A stretch of DNA of 37,069 nt, from assembly GCA_031289775.1 (NCBI GenBank), contig JAITOY010000051.1, forward strand, positions 1-37,069. The letters are read 5' to 3'. Shown in pieces: positions 8,133 to 17,692 of this stretch. Made by a program: the position numbers and the translations under genes. The DNA comes from Synergistaceae bacterium. GTDB lineage: Bacteria; Synergistota; Synergistia; Synergistales; Synergistaceae. A model generated the notes under the pieces. The model was given only the letters and a program-made list of their open reading frames with translations, was not told where the DNA came from and did not search any database. Within the stretch, counting starts at the first letter, position 1. Every line of letters starts with the position of its first letter.

Positions 8133-8684
8133 ATGGCGTATAACTTCAACAAGACCGCAAGGTGGACATTTTACACAGCGGGAGTCATTTTTGTCGCACT
8201 TGGACTTTTGTCCGCAATGCGCCCTGTGGTCGCCCTGATTTCGACGGCCATATCTATGGGGGTTGGGTTTATCTTAGCTGGAATAAATAACTTGGTTCCG
8301 TATTTTACCATGCGCGGCAATCCGCTCAGGCCCAATTGGCTTTTGCCGCTTGGTTTGCTTGATGTTTTATTTGGCGTCTTTTTCCTCTCGCACATAGGGT
8401 TCGCGATATTTACAATCACGACTTTACTCGGCGTCTGGGTGTTGCTCTCCGGGTGCCTCCGACTCTATATATCGATTCAGATAAAAGCGGCCGGTATCGC
8501 GAAATGGTGGCTGATGCTCGCGAGTGCCGCGGTCATGTTGCTTTTATCGGCCGCGCTGCTCTCACACCCCCAAGTCGAGGGCATAATACTCGCCCTTCTG
8601 ACCGGTCTCTCTCTCATAGGCCTCGGCATCATGATGATTGCCGAGGGAAGGATCATCTACCCGGACGAACAACCCGCCGCCTGA
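8133..8684 (+). CDS. HdeD-family (DUF308) membrane protein
   Basis: This 183-aa protein has six hydrophobic helices in three hairpins, the usual layout of HdeD/DUF308 proteins. The pattern begins with an aromatic helix (WTFYTAGVIFVALGLLS) and repeats a glycine-rich helix of the type GVGFILAGI, GVWVLLSGCLR and GLSLIGLGIMMI. The family is named for E. coli HdeD, which contributes to acid resistance at high cell density, but most members have no tested role. ATG at 8133 is preceded by an AAGGAG site. It ends the rightward block and faces the end of the ATPase operon. Confidence 0.8.
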   Translation: MAYNFNKTARWTFYTAGVIFVALGLLSAMRPVVALISTAISMGVGFILAGINNLVPYFTMRGNPLRPNWLLPLGLLDVLFGVFFLSHIGFAIFTITTLLGVWVLLSGCLRLYISIQIKAAGIAKWWLMLASAAVMLLLSAALLSHPQVEGIILALLTGLSLIGLGIMMIAEGRIIYPDEQPAA

Positions 8685-8714
8685 CGACCGAAACGCCACA
8701 CAGGAGCGGGCCCG

Positions 8715-8744
8715 AAAAAATGCAGGCCCCGGGTCTCGCGGGCC
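8715..8744 (-). terminator. Intrinsic terminator of the ATPase operon
   Basis: Read on the - strand, GGCCC and GGGCC form a GC stem (arms at 8744-8740 and 8729-8725) followed after TGCA by six T (8720-8715), about 45 bases beyond the subunit D stop. Confidence 0.55.
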
Positions 8745-8788
8745 AGCCGCACAACTCGAGTCCTGCGATTTTTATGCCGATGTCGGGC

Positions 8789-9415
8789 TCAGTGTGAGCG
8801 CACTATCTCCTTTACGACCATCAACCTGCTCAAAGTCGAACGATCATTCTCCTCCAACTTCATGGAGATGCTGCGAATTGCCTCCGTGAAGGAGGGGATC
8901 ATAACGTGCTCGAGCGCGTTGACGCGCCTTCTGGTGCGCTCGATTTCAAGCGCCATGAGCTTCAGCCCCTTCTCCTCGGCCGCGAGTTCAACGAGGCGGC
9001 GGATGGTGCGCGAGAAGCGCTCGAGCGCTACGTCCAAGCTGCCCGGAGACGAGCCGAGGCCGTAGCTGAGCTGTATCGGGCGCTCGGGAAGCTGGAAGCG
9101 CGGGACGTTGACGCTCATCACGTTCTGATAGGCGACCTGAACGCTCGTCGCGCCGCCTGCCAGCATTAGCGACTGCTCTATCATAGAGGGCAACGTCTGG
9201 GCGCGCGCAATCCTGAAGCTGTTATAGCAGAGATGAAGCTCGCGCTCCACGTCCTCTCTGAGTGCCTTTACGGCGCGCGCTTTTAGCATGAACTCCTTTA
9301 TGAGGGCGTCCTGCTTGTCCTTCAGGAGTTTGTGGCCGCGCCTCGCCACTATGACGCGCTTTTTCAGGCGCGACAGCTCCATACGATTTGGGTTTACGTT
9401 AAGCGCCTTCGCCAT
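8789..9415 (-). CDS. atpD: V/A-type ATPase subunit D (central stalk)
   Basis: This 208-aa protein is the coiled-coil rotor shaft that couples the A3B3 head to the membrane ring. The N-terminus begins with a family-typical run (NPNRMELSRLKKRV) followed by a long charged helix. The C-terminal helix returns with EIERTRRRVNALEHVMIP, the strongest family signature. Length matches bacterial and archaeal D subunits. It is last in the operon, 15 bp after the B gene, and is followed by a terminator. Confidence 0.96.
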   Translation of the reverse strand: MAKALNVNPNRMELSRLKKRVIVARRGHKLLKDKQDALIKEFMLKARAVKALREDVERELHLCYNSFRIARAQTLPSMIEQSLMLAGGATSVQVAYQNVMSVNVPRFQLPERPIQLSYGLGSSPGSLDVALERFSRTIRRLVELAAEEKGLKLMALEIERTRRRVNALEHVMIPSFTEAIRSISMKLEENDRSTLSRLMVVKEIVRSH

Positions 9416-9430
9416 AGGATTCCACCTGCC

Positions 9431-10837
9431 CTACTTCTTTGCTTTTTCGGCTTTTTCAGCGATCAATGGCTGCAGATACTTCTCTATGTAGGCGTCCCTT
9501 ATTCTCTTCAGTTCCTTCACAGGCACGAGAGTCAAAAGTTCCCAGCCGAGCCGCAGCGTCGCCTCAATCGTCCTGTTCTCGTATTCGCCCTGGCGAACGT
9601 ACGTGTCCTCGAACAGGTCGGCGAACTTCGCGAACGCCTTGTCCTCCTCGCTGAGCGCGCTGTCGCCAAGTATTACGGCCAGTTCCTTGGCCTCTTTGCC
9701 CTGCGAGTACGCCGCAAACAACTGGTTCATGAGATCCGCGTGATCCTCGCGAGTTTTATCCTTGCCAATCCCCTTGTCCTTGAGCCGCGACAGAGACGGC
9801 ATGACGTCCACCGGCGGGTAGATGCCCTTGCGGTGAAGGCTGCGGCCGAGGATGATCTGCCCTTCTGTGATATAACCGGTGAGGTCGGGGATCGGGTGCG
9901 TCTTGTCGTCCTCCGGCATCGTCAGTATCGGGAACTGAGTTATCGAACCGCTCTTGCCGCGCAGACGCCCCGCTCGCTCGTACATCGTCGCGAGATCCGT
10001 GTACAGATATCCCGGATAACCCCTGCGTCCAGGAACCTCTTTGCGGGCTGCTGAGATCTCGCGGAGCGCTTCGCAGTAGTTCGTGAGGTCGGTCAGTATT
10101 ACAAGGACGTGCATGTCATGCTCGAAGGCGAGGTACTCCGCGCAGGTAAGGGCAAGACGCGGCGTCGCGATACGCTCAATGGCCGGGTCGTCCGCGAGGT
10201 TCACGAACATGACTGTGCGCTCCAGAGCGCCCGTCTTCCTGAAGTCCTCCATAAAAAACGACGCTTCCTCGAACGTGATGCCCATAGCCGCAAAAACGAC
10301 CGCAAAGGCGGCGTGTCCGCTGATGACAGTCGACTGACGCGCTATCTGGGCCGCGATGCGGTTGTGGGGCAGACCACTGCCGGAGAATATGGGCAGTTTC
10401 TGACCTCGCACGAGCGGGTTCATGCCATCTATAGTCGATATGCCCGTCTGGATAAACTCGGACGGGTAGTCGCGCGAGTATGGGTTCATCGGGTTTCCGT
10501 TCACGTCGAGGGCTTTTTCGGGTATTATCTCCGCGCCGCCGTCGATCGGCACGCCGCGCCCGTTGAATATACGACCGAGCATGGTCTTCGCCACTGGGAG
10601 CATGAGCACGTCGCCCAGGAAGCGTATTTTCGTCGTGTCGGCGTCTATCCCGGTGCTGCCCTCGTATACCTGAACCAAGGCTCTGTCCTCGGTTATTTCG
10701 AGCACCCTTCCGCGCCTGCGTTCGCCGTTCGAGAGGCGTATCTCAGCCAGCTCGTCGTAGCGCACGTCCGTTATCTTGTCCACCACCATCAGAGGGCCCG
10801 AGAGGTTCGAAATGGAACTGTATTCCTTAGGCAACAT
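9431..10837 (-). CDS. atpB: V/A-type ATPase subunit B (regulatory nucleotide-binding)
   Basis: This 468-aa non-catalytic head subunit alternates with subunit A in the hexamer. It lacks a GxGKT Walker A motif, as B subunits do, having [17 protein letters not shown] in that region. [23 protein letters not shown] is the highly conserved family segment. The frame extends further upstream inside the A gene, but ATG at 10837 gives the normal start ([19 protein letters not shown]), with GGAGG about 9 bases before it. It overlaps the end of the A gene by 11 bases, indicating translational coupling that suits the 1:1 stoichiometry of A and B. Confidence 0.96.
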   Translation of the reverse strand: MLPKEYSSISNLSGPLMVVDKITDVRYDELAEIRLSNGERRRGRVLEITEDRALVQVYEGSTGIDADTTKIRFLGDVLMLPVAKTMLGRIFNGRGVPIDGGAEIIPEKALDVNGNPMNPYSRDYPSEFIQTGISTIDGMNPLVRGQKLPIFSGSGLPHNRIAAQIARQSTVISGHAAFAVVFAAMGITFEEASFFMEDFRKTGALERTVMFVNLADDPAIERIATPRLALTCAEYLAFEHDMHVLVILTDLTNYCEALREISAARKEVPGRRGYPGYLYTDLATMYERAGRLRGKSGSITQFPILTMPEDDKTHPIPDLTGYITEGQIILGRSLHRKGIYPPVDVMPSLSRLKDKGIGKDKTREDHADLMNQLFAAYSQGKEAKELAVILGDSALSEEDKAFAKFADLFEDTYVRQGEYENRTIEATLRLGWELLTLVPVKELKRIRDAYIEKYLQPLIAEKAEKAKK

Positions 10838-12623
10838 CTTCCTCGCCTCCTGACGCCGTAAATTTGCCGAGTTCCTCGGTGATTTTTTTCTCGAGATCGT
10901 CGAGCCCGTCCAGTTTCGACTCCTCGACATACCTCATGCGCGCTATATCCTCGCGTATAGGCGACGCGATGATGTCCTTGAGGAGAGCTCCGCGCGCGAG
11001 AGCCTGCATGCCCAATCTATGGAACGTAAGGATGTTCCTTATCATCTTCACCTGCTTGTCCATGGACGCGTAAGTGTCGACTTCGTGGAACGAGTTCTGA
11101 TGCAGGAAGTCCTCCCTTATCGACTTCGAGGTCTCCATGACTATGCGCTCTTCCCTGGAGAGGGCGTCTATGCCGACGAGGCGGACGATCTCCTTCAGTT
11201 GATCCTCCTCCTCGAGCAGGGACATGGCCTGTATGCGCATGTCGCTCCACTCTCCGTCGTACTCGTTGTCCCAGTACTCCCCCAACGTCTCCGCGTACAG
11301 CGAGTAGCTCGTGAGCCAGTTAATGGCTGGGAAGTGGCGCTGGTAGGCGAGTTGCGCGTCGAGGCCCCAGAAGACCTTCGCGACGCGCAGAGTATTCTGG
11401 GTGACCGGTTCTGAGAGGTCTCCGCCCGGAGGCGAGACGGCCCCTATGACGGACACGGCGCCTTCGCGGCGATCCTTGCCGAGACAGATCGCCCTGCCGG
11501 CCCTCTCGTAGAACGACGCCATCCTCGTGCCGAGGTAGGCGGGGTAGCCCTCCTCGCCTGGCATTTCTTCCAGACGCCCCGACATCTCTCTGAGCGCCTC
11601 GGCCCAGCGGCTCGTCGAGTCGGCCATGAGCGCGACAGAGTAACCCATGTCGCGGAAGTACTCCGCTATCGTGATGCCGGTGTAAATCGACGCCTCACGG
11701 GCGGCAACCGGCATGTTAGACGTGTTTGCTATGAGGAGCGTACGCTTCATGAGCGGATGTCCCGAGCGCGGATCCTCGAGCTCAGGGAACTCGAGAAGCA
11801 CGTCCGTCATCTCGTTTCCTCGTTCGCCGCAGCCTATGTAGACGACTATCTCGGCGTCCGCCCACTTCGCGAGCTGGTGCTGAATGACGGTCTTGCCGGA
11901 GCCGAACGGCCCCGGAACACATGCCGTGCCGCCGCGCGCTATCGGGAAAAACATGTCGACGACCCTCTGCCCCGTTGTAAGAGGCAACTCTGGCGCCAGA
12001 CGCCGCGTGACGGGGCGCGGTTTCCTGACGGGCCAGCGCGAGAGGAGCGATACATCGTGGCTGCGGCCGCGCCCGTCTTTTATAACGGCGACGATCTCCT
12101 CTACGGTGAAGCTGCCGCCCGCGATCCGCTCGATCGTCCCCTCCAGCCCTGGCGGAACCATGATGCGGTGCTCCACCAATATAGTCTCCCTCACAGTGCC
12201 AAGTATATCGCCGGCAGTGACGGAGTCGCCTTTCGAGGCGGTCGGGACAAAGTCCCATTTTTTCGTTCGGCTGATCGCCGGGACAGATATGCCCCTCGTA
12301 ATGTACGGGCTGGCCGCCACTGACTCTATGCTCTCGAGCGGCCGCTGAATCCCGTCGTAAAACTGCTCTATCAAACCTGGGCCGAGCTCGACGCTCAGCG
12401 ACTCGTTCGTGTCGACGACGATCTCCCCAGGTTTCAGACCTGAGGTCTCCTCGTAGACCTGCACTGAAGCCGTGTCATCGCGAAGTTCTATTATCTCTCC
12501 GACAAGCCCCGCCTCTCCCACTCGAACAACGTCGAACATGCGCGCGCCCAACATGTTCTTCGCCACAACAAGAGGGCCGGATATCTTCGCGATGGTCCCC
12601 TGTATCGTTTTGTCCATGGCCAC
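10827..12623 (-). CDS. atpA: V/A-type ATPase catalytic subunit A
   Basis: This roughly 598-aa subunit makes or hydrolyses ATP. The Walker A motif GPFGSGKT lies around residues 238-245. The A-type-specific non-homologous insert follows the N-terminal beta-barrel, and [32 protein letters not shown] is represented in the head region. The N-terminal start is ambiguous. A GGAGG site at about 12637-12633 (- strand) best serves GTG at 12623, while ATG at 12617 is the conventional-looking alternative ([15 protein letters not shown]); the frame itself opens with TTG at 12638. It follows subunit F by roughly 45 bp and overlaps subunit B. Confidence 0.96.
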   Translation of the reverse strand: MAMDKTIQGTIAKISGPLVVAKNMLGARMFDVVRVGEAGLVGEIIELRDDTASVQVYEETSGLKPGEIVVDTNESLSVELGPGLIEQFYDGIQRPLESIESVAASPYITRGISVPAISRTKKWDFVPTASKGDSVTAGDILGTVRETILVEHRIMVPPGLEGTIERIAGGSFTVEEIVAVIKDGRGRSHDVSLLSRWPVRKPRPVTRRLAPELPLTTGQRVVDMFFPIARGGTACVPGPFGSGKTVIQHQLAKWADAEIVVYIGCGERGNEMTDVLLEFPELEDPRSGHPLMKRTLLIANTSNMPVAAREASIYTGITIAEYFRDMGYSVALMADSTSRWAEALREMSGRLEEMPGEEGYPAYLGTRMASFYERAGRAICLGKDRREGAVSVIGAVSPPGGDLSEPVTQNTLRVAKVFWGLDAQLAYQRHFPAINWLTSYSLYAETLGEYWDNEYDGEWSDMRIQAMSLLEEEDQLKEIVRLVGIDALSREERIVMETSKSIREDFLHQNSFHEVDTYASMDKQVKMIRNILTFHRLGMQALARGALLKDIIASPIREDIARMRYVEESKLDGLDDLEKKITEELGKFTASGGEEDVA

Positions 12624-12667
12624 TCGCATCGCCTCCAAAATTTTTCGTTAAATAAAGTAAAAGCCGG

Positions 12668-13009
12668 CTAACCGACGTTAAATATGTCCATACCAACCGC
12701 ACGTTCCGCGCTTCTGCGTATTGAATCCACGCCTACGCCAAGCGAGCCGCCCTGATTTGGAATGGGTATTACGCTAAGCGCCTCAGTCTCGTTGATCCCG
12801 TCCACTTCGCTGCGGAAATCGGCAAAGAGGGACTCCTCCAGAAAGAGCACCGCGTACTGATCCCTCGCGAATTTCGCGATTATGCCCGGCAGGGAGTCCT
12901 GGTTTTCGGCGTTTATAACAACCGTCTCGACGCCTATCGCCTGGAAGGGAAGGACGCTGTCGTAAGCGCCTACAGCGGCCATCGGCGCCTCTCTTTTGTT
13001 AGTAGCCAT
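12668..13009 (-). CDS. atpF: V/A-type ATPase subunit F (central stalk)
   Basis: This 113-aa protein contains the small Rossmann-like F-subunit fold: a hydrophobic first strand (DSVLPFQAIGVETVVI), the segment DQYAVLFLEESLFADF, and the late IPIPNQGGSLGVG motif before a C-terminal helix (DSIRRSAERAVGMDIF). It binds subunit D and in relatives modulates hydrolysis. The first ten residues (MATNKREAPM) are longer than in many homologues; ATG at 12980 is a possible later start, but 13009 overlaps the C gene by 11 bases and fits the coupled arrangement. Confidence 0.93.
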   Translation of the reverse strand: MATNKREAPMAAVGAYDSVLPFQAIGVETVVINAENQDSLPGIIAKFARDQYAVLFLEESLFADFRSEVDGINETEALSVIPIPNQGGSLGVGVDSIRRSAERAVGMDIFNVG

Positions 13010-14012
13010 GCCTCAGCATCCTCCTCGTGGCCTCTCTGTCTCCGCCGCCTCCTTTTGATACGAGAACGGTTCTTATGTTCTTTATCTCCATCTCCTTGCC
13101 CCAGAGGTAGGCCAGAATATTCTCCGGCGCGTTCTGGCTGTAACGAGCGTTCGATATGACATCGCGGCAGTAGTCGTCCAGCGCCTTCTCCAAGGAGACT
13201 ATCAGTGTGTCGAAGTCGCCTTCGTCCTGCACGCCGGCTATTGCCGCGCCGATGTCCGCGTGCGAAATTGCCCGGGCCCAACCGTCGAAGGGCTCTGGTA
13301 AAAGCGCGATGAGCGCCTCCGGCCCGACCGTCCCCCCAGCGTGGAGGAACGTCAACGCCCTCGCCGCGTCTATCCCGAAGCGTTTCAGCCTAAGCAGGTT
13401 CCGTATGTTTTCGGAGTCTATTCTGGCCTTCACCCACTTCGTGACGCCGGGCTCGTCCATCTCCCGCGAGACGCGGAGGATGGCCGCGAACATTCCGCCG
13501 TCCAGGAGCCTCTCGACCTCGACGATGTCCCGTGCCTGCTCCCAATTCGCGAGGCAGGCCGTGATCAGAGAGGGAAGCCCCCAGGGCAGGAGCTGGTAAT
13601 CCTCGGACTCGATGTTCGCTATCAGATCGTCCGTCGGTATCGTTCCGAGGCCAGTCAGGAGATCCCAGCGCTTTTTCCCTCCGCTTTTCACGTTGAAGAG
13701 ACTCTTGAGCAGAACCTTGACGTTGTGAAAATCGTACTGGATCCTGCACAAATCAACGAGCGTCTTATCCGGAACGAAGGCCCGAAGCTCCTGACACACC
13801 GACAGAAGCTCCGCCTCGAGCGCGGCGTCGTAACGCTCATCCGCGCCGGTGTCGGGGAGGTTCCTTCCGTAAGCCGTCTCGCCCAATATCTTCAGCGCCC
13901 CGCCCATATCGTCCGCTTCGAGCAGCCTCTGAAACTGTCCGGCGTCGAGCAACAGTCGCTCCATGGCGCGAATGCGCGCCACAGCATAGCCGTAATCCTC
14001 GCTGCGGGACAT
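12999..14012 (-). CDS. atpC: V/A-type ATPase subunit C (d-type, AC39 family)
   Basis: This 337-aa helical funnel protein joins the central stalk to the rotor ring. Family features include YGYAVARIRAMERLLL at the N-terminus, LRAFVPDKTLVDLCRIQYDFHNVKVLLK in the first third, ARIDSENIRNLLRLKRFG around residue 200, and the C-terminal LAYLWGKEMEIKNIRTVLVSK. It lies between subunits E (13 bp away) and F (11-bp overlap) in the order seen in archaeal and Thermus operons. Confidence 0.95.
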   Translation of the reverse strand: MSRSEDYGYAVARIRAMERLLLDAGQFQRLLEADDMGGALKILGETAYGRNLPDTGADERYDAALEAELLSVCQELRAFVPDKTLVDLCRIQYDFHNVKVLLKSLFNVKSGGKKRWDLLTGLGTIPTDDLIANIESEDYQLLPWGLPSLITACLANWEQARDIVEVERLLDGGMFAAILRVSREMDEPGVTKWVKARIDSENIRNLLRLKRFGIDAARALTFLHAGGTVGPEALIALLPEPFDGWARAISHADIGAAIAGVQDEGDFDTLIVSLEKALDDYCRDVISNARYSQNAPENILAYLWGKEMEIKNIRTVLVSKGGGGDREATRRMLRHGY

Positions 14013-14025
14013 CAGATCACCTCCA

Positions 14026-14607
14026 TCAAGCCGGGAAAAGCCGCTTCACAACCTCGGCCTCCAGATGTTCCTGCGTGACCCTCATCAACATCTCCCATGA
14101 ACAGTTGACCGAGACGCGCCCTTTGTTCAGGATAAAACCGCCGGAAAAATCCTGCCGGTTCGGCGAGAGGGTTATGCTGGCGCCGTTTTTCGCGTTGAAC
14201 TCCTCTACCCATTCGCTCCCAAGGTGTTTTTCGTTCGAAGACAGTTCCAGAACTTCCTCCCCTCCCTCGGAGGCCTCCTTGAGAAGGGATCCGCAAAAGA
14301 CGATATATTCGTCTTTTCCAAGCTTGTTCAGGCGTTCGAGCGCAACGTCGAACACATCCTGAATCAGGCGTCTTCTGACACCGAGCTGGAGCTTGTCCAC
14401 GTCCAGTCTGGCCACGATCTCGCGCCTCTTGAATATCTCTGGGCGCTCTTTGTCGAATCGGGCTTTCGAGGCATCCTCGATTTTTTTAACCTCATCTACT
14501 GCCTCGCGCTTTATCTCGGCCTCGCGCTCGCGAGCGGACGTCATTACTTTATCCGCCTCGCCCCGCGCGTCACGCTCTATCTTTTCAGTAATTTGAGCCA
14601 GCGACAT
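14026..14607 (-). CDS. atpE: V/A-type ATPase subunit E (peripheral stalk)
   Basis: This 193-aa protein has a long N-terminal charged helix (about residues 1-90, rich in Ala, Glu, Lys and Arg) and a globular C-terminal domain with FSGGFILNKGRVSVNCSWEMLM. That is the layout of subunit E, which pairs with the G/H subunit in the stator stalk. It begins 24 bp after the K gene. Confidence 0.92.
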   Translation of the reverse strand: MSLAQITEKIERDARGEADKVMTSAREREAEIKREAVDEVKKIEDASKARFDKERPEIFKRREIVARLDVDKLQLGVRRRLIQDVFDVALERLNKLGKDEYIVFCGSLLKEASEGGEEVLELSSNEKHLGSEWVEEFNAKNGASITLSPNRQDFSGGFILNKGRVSVNCSWEMLMRVTQEHLEAEVVKRLFPA

Positions 14608-14631
14608 GGTATTCCTCCCTCGCTCTGACGC

Positions 14632-15135
14632 TCAACCGACTTTTATTCCGCTCAACAGGAAAATGCTCATCAGAAGCCCTAAAACGGCGTACGTTTCGCA
14701 CATGGCCGGAAGAATGACTGCCTTGCCCATCTGGTCGGGGCGCTTTGAGATCAGCAGGATGCAGGCCGCCGAGGATTTGCCCTGCCATATAGCCGAGTAA
14801 AAGCCGGCGATCGCTATCGGAATGCACGCTCCGAATATGCCGAGACCCTGCCAAATTGTGATGGGTACCGCTGTCGCCGACAACAGACCGATCTTTGTTA
14901 TGGCGAGAAGGGCTATGAGGAACCCGTAGATGCCCTGCGTGCCGGGGAGCGCCAGCAAAATGAGCGCGAAGCCAAATTTGCTCGGATCCTCGGTGATGAC
15001 TCCAGCAGCCGCCTCGTTGGCGATACCTATTCCCCACGCGGAGCCCGAGCCTGCAAACCCTACGGCCAACGCCGCCCCCAGAACGACCAGGGCGGGCCCA
15101 AGCTGATCAGCCATTGTTGCGATTATTCCTTCCAT
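14632..15135 (-). CDS. atpK: V/A-type ATPase subunit K (rotor ring proteolipid), Na+-type ligands
   Basis: This 167-aa, four-helix duplicated proteolipid forms the ion-carrying rotor ring. The first hairpin has the glycine-rich helix GFAGSGSAWGIGIANEAAAG and LPGTQGIYGF; the second has AIWQGKSSAA and MCETYAVLG. The residues that bind sodium in Enterococcus hirae NtpK (Leu61, Thr64, Gln65, Gln110, Glu139) correspond here to Leu63, Thr66, Gln67, Gln118 and Glu147, and all are conserved. Only the second hairpin carries the carboxylate, as in NtpK. AGGGAGG precedes the ATG. It is separated from the I gene by 61 bp, an unusually wide gap for this operon, which holds a small hairpin. Confidence 0.95.
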   Translation of the reverse strand: MEGIIATMADQLGPALVVLGAALAVGFAGSGSAWGIGIANEAAAGVITEDPSKFGFALILLALPGTQGIYGFLIALLAITKIGLLSATAVPITIWQGLGIFGACIPIAIAGFYSAIWQGKSSAACILLISKRPDQMGKAVILPAMCETYAVLGLLMSIFLLSGIKVG

Positions 15136-15173
15136 GTTACATCAATACCTCCCTAAGCACCTTTTGATTTTTT

Positions 15174-15187
15174 GTCCCAAGAGGGAC
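15174..15187 (-). other. Intercistronic hairpin between ATPase subunits I and K
   Basis: GTCCC and GGGAC form a perfect 5-bp stem around a four-base loop, in the 61-bp gap just upstream of the K ribosome site. On the coding strand an A run follows, so it does not look like a terminator. It could be a processing or stabilising element. Confidence 0.35.
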
Positions 15188-15196
15188 GGTTCCAGG

Positions 15197-17209
15197 TCAG
15201 GGCGCCTTGGCCCCTTCGCTGATCCTCACGTATTGGGTGGAGATTGCGAGCGGGGCGAAGTCCTCACCGGATGACTCATAGAATTTACCGAAGAACTCCA
15301 CGTACTGGAGCCTGAGAGAGTGTATGAACGCTCCCAGTATGTTGATCGCCATCCCGAAAACATGCCCTATGATGAATATCACGATCCCGAGCACAACTCC
15401 TACAACAGGGATGGCGTCGGAGACCATGTGTGTGAGCATGTTGACGACCATCGCTATCGCGGCCGACCCGAGCCCGAGGGCCAGAAGACGACTGTAGCTT
15501 AGAATGTCCCCAAGATATGACGTCACGTTATACAGGCTCAACACGCCGGAGAATATCTTGCCTAAAATGCTCGGCTTCGACCTTCCCTGAGTGGCCACGA
15601 GGACAACCGCGCCGATACCGGCTATGATCCAGCCAATGTTGGCCGGCATACCGAGCGCGCCTCCGGCCGACAATCCCCCCAGAACAAGCCCGCACAAAAA
15701 GACGATCCACGCCCCCTGGTCGGCCAAAGCCGCGAACGTCTCTCCGCTGCGCACATTCCCGATGAACGCCAGAACCAACCCGAACATTATCTGTATGAAA
15801 CCCAGCGCAAGTGAGACGCTGAGCATGGTCATAGGGTCGTTCATGGGGTCGAGGATCTTGAGTTTCTCGAGCGGGGCGAGAAAGTTCAGAAACGAAAAAC
15901 TCGTTATGCCGTCCCCAAACCACGAAAAAGTCAGCGCTCCGAATATCACAGCGCCTATATTGCCTATGATGAGTATCTCAAGGAATTTTTTGATCGCCCC
16001 CTCGACGTTTTTTCTCATCAGTAGAAACATAAGCCCGGCGGCTATGAGCAAGCCGTAACCCGCGTCCCCGTAGCAGATGCCGAAGAACATGTAAAAAAAC
16101 GGCGCCGTAAACGCGGTCGGATCCATCTTGCCGTAGGTCGGCGTGCCGTACATGGTTATGAGCGGCTCCATCGGTTCGGTGAACCTTCTGTTGTAAAGCA
16201 GCGTTGGAGGCATCTCGTCCTTTTCGGGCGTGAGGCGGGCGACCTCGGTCAGACTCTCGAAAGGTGCCGCGGCCTCCTTGAAGCGGTCGAGGCAGCTCGC
16301 CGGTATCCAGAACAAAAGGAGCGTGATCTGCTCGGTCTGCTCGCCCGAGATAAGCGATTCGATCTTCGCCCTCTCTATGTTCCAGTAATCCGTGCAGTTC
16401 TGGCAGAGAGAGTAATGTTCGTTCGCGACAGAGGTTATTTCCTTTATCGTCGAGGACTCCCTCTCCTTCGCCTCGAGGAGCTCACCCTCCAAAACGGAGA
16501 GTTCCTCACCGGGGGTCGCGGACAGGCCCTGAGGCACGTCGATCCTCACCGCCTGAAGACTGCTTGCTATTTCCTGAAGCGCCTCCGCGCTCTCCCGGGG
16601 GTACAGGATGGAGACGATGCGGCTCTCGGCCTTTTCGTCAGCCGGCAGTTCATGGAACTCGATCATATCCCCGAACGACGAGAAGAGCCCAGCCTTGAGC
16701 GGCTCGACATTTGATTTGTTGACGGATAGGAGCGAGCCCGTTATTTTTTCCGTGCCCCTGCCATAGAGATCGAGAGGGTAAGGCAGCCCGGACAGCGGCG
16801 AAAGCTGCGCTATCAACCCCGTCGCCCTCGATGCGTCCGCCCTCGTGTCGGACAGCTTTTTCTCGACCACCCTCGTCTCGCTCACGACGCGGGGGAATCT
16901 GTCGGCTGACGCGATCGAGGCAAGCTCCGAAAGAGTGTAGTTTGGGACGTCGCCGAACGCCTTCGCCATCCCGCCGCCCTTCTCGGTCGCGAACGGATCG
17001 AGAAACCGCAGTACGGAACGAGCCTCGGCGAGCTGGTCGTCCAGTTTTCGCAGACGCTGACGCAGCGGGATGATCGCAGCCCCGTCGACGCCCTCGCCGC
17101 TGTTCGGTATAAATTGGCAGCAACCAAGCCTTTGAATCTTGTCGATCAGCTTGTCCGCAACCGATTTATGAACAGCCATACGCATTTTTTGCATCTCAGC
17201 TATTGCCAT
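15197..17209 (-). CDS. atpI: V/A-type ATPase subunit I (stator a-subunit)
   Basis: This 670-aa membrane stator carries the ion half-channels against the rotor ring. The N-terminal roughly 330 residues are soluble and partly coiled-coil. The C-terminal half has about eight hydrophobic helices, beginning with the PTAFTAPFFYMFFGICYGDAGYGLL region. The segment SYSRLLALGLGSAAIA contains the essential Arg that faces the rotor carboxylate. The ATG at 17209 has a GAGGTGA site upstream and overlaps the G/H gene by 14 bases. Confidence 0.95.
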   Translation of the reverse strand: MAIAEMQKMRMAVHKSVADKLIDKIQRLGCCQFIPNSGEGVDGAAIIPLRQRLRKLDDQLAEARSVLRFLDPFATEKGGGMAKAFGDVPNYTLSELASIASADRFPRVVSETRVVEKKLSDTRADASRATGLIAQLSPLSGLPYPLDLYGRGTEKITGSLLSVNKSNVEPLKAGLFSSFGDMIEFHELPADEKAESRIVSILYPRESAEALQEIASSLQAVRIDVPQGLSATPGEELSVLEGELLEAKERESSTIKEITSVANEHYSLCQNCTDYWNIERAKIESLISGEQTEQITLLLFWIPASCLDRFKEAAAPFESLTEVARLTPEKDEMPPTLLYNRRFTEPMEPLITMYGTPTYGKMDPTAFTAPFFYMFFGICYGDAGYGLLIAAGLMFLLMRKNVEGAIKKFLEILIIGNIGAVIFGALTFSWFGDGITSFSFLNFLAPLEKLKILDPMNDPMTMLSVSLALGFIQIMFGLVLAFIGNVRSGETFAALADQGAWIVFLCGLVLGGLSAGGALGMPANIGWIIAGIGAVVLVATQGRSKPSILGKIFSGVLSLYNVTSYLGDILSYSRLLALGLGSAAIAMVVNMLTHMVSDAIPVVGVVLGIVIFIIGHVFGMAINILGAFIHSLRLQYVEFFGKFYESSGEDFAPLAISTQYVRISEGAKAP

Positions 17210-17522
17210 AAGTGGACATCACCTCTTTTACCAGCCAGTCTGCGATGCCGTCGATCCCTGGTTTCTTGCTCGAGTAAAACTCATCGGCAGCCCCTCTGCC
17301 GCTCTCCACAGTATCCACTGCCAACGCCTCCGCCTCCGCCTCCGCCTGTTTCACCTGCTCGCGAAAGCTTCGGTGTGACCTCTGCCTCGCCTCTTTGACA
17401 GACTGTTCCGCCGATGTGCGCGCGAACGCCAACAGGTTCGCGGCTTCGGCCTTCGTGGCGGATATAATTCCCTTCGCGTCTGTCTCTTTACTTCTGATTT
17501 CGTCAGCCATATTCTGGGCCAA
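17196..17522 (-). CDS. V/A-type ATPase peripheral-stalk subunit G/H
   Basis: This is a roughly 108-aa protein that is almost entirely charged helix, with an Ala/Glu-rich stretch encoded by a hexamer repeat. As in subunits G/H (NtpF, AhaH), it should pair with subunit E as the stator stalk. The frame opens with GTG at 17531, but that codon is part of the GGGAGGTG ribosome site. TTG at 17522 is well spaced, and ATG at 17510 (MADEIRSKETDAKG) is a conservative alternative. It is the first gene of the operon, directly downstream of a strong promoter. Identity rests on composition, length and position rather than on motifs. Confidence 0.85.
   Translation of the reverse strand: MAQNMADEIRSKETDAKGIISATKAEAANLLAFARTSAEQSVKEARQRSHRSFREQVKQAEAEAEALAVDTVESGRGAADEFYSSKKPGIDGIADWLVKEVMSTYGNS
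17326..17347 (-). repeat. Hexamer tandem repeat within the G/H subunit gene
   Basis: Three and two-thirds copies of GCCTCC on the + strand encode the alternating Glu-Ala stretch of the stalk helix. Gain or loss of one unit would add or remove two residues without a frameshift. Confidence 0.6.
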
Positions 17523-17617
17523 CCACGTCACCTCCCTTCATGAGTATTTTTCCCAAAAAAGCCTCGCACAAAATTGACGGTACTGTAAAAAATAAGTAAA
17601 TTTGGCACATGAAAGCT

Positions 17618-17646
17618 ATTCTAGGGTCAGTCTGGAGAAAAAGCAA
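17618..17646 (-). promoter_or_regulatory. Promoter of the ATPase operon
   Basis: On the - strand TTGCTT (17646-17641) and TAGAAT (17623-17618) are separated by exactly 17 bases, in the 160-bp gap before the first ATPase gene. Transcription would start near 17611. Confidence 0.65.
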
Positions 17647-17692
17647 CGCCAACGAGCAAAAATAATTTTTTAAAATAACGAAATCAACTGAA

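Noticed and set aside
17326-17347. Start of a CRISPR or minisatellite
   Set aside because: The GCCTCC repeat is short, in frame and encodes the Glu/Ala helix of the stalk subunit.
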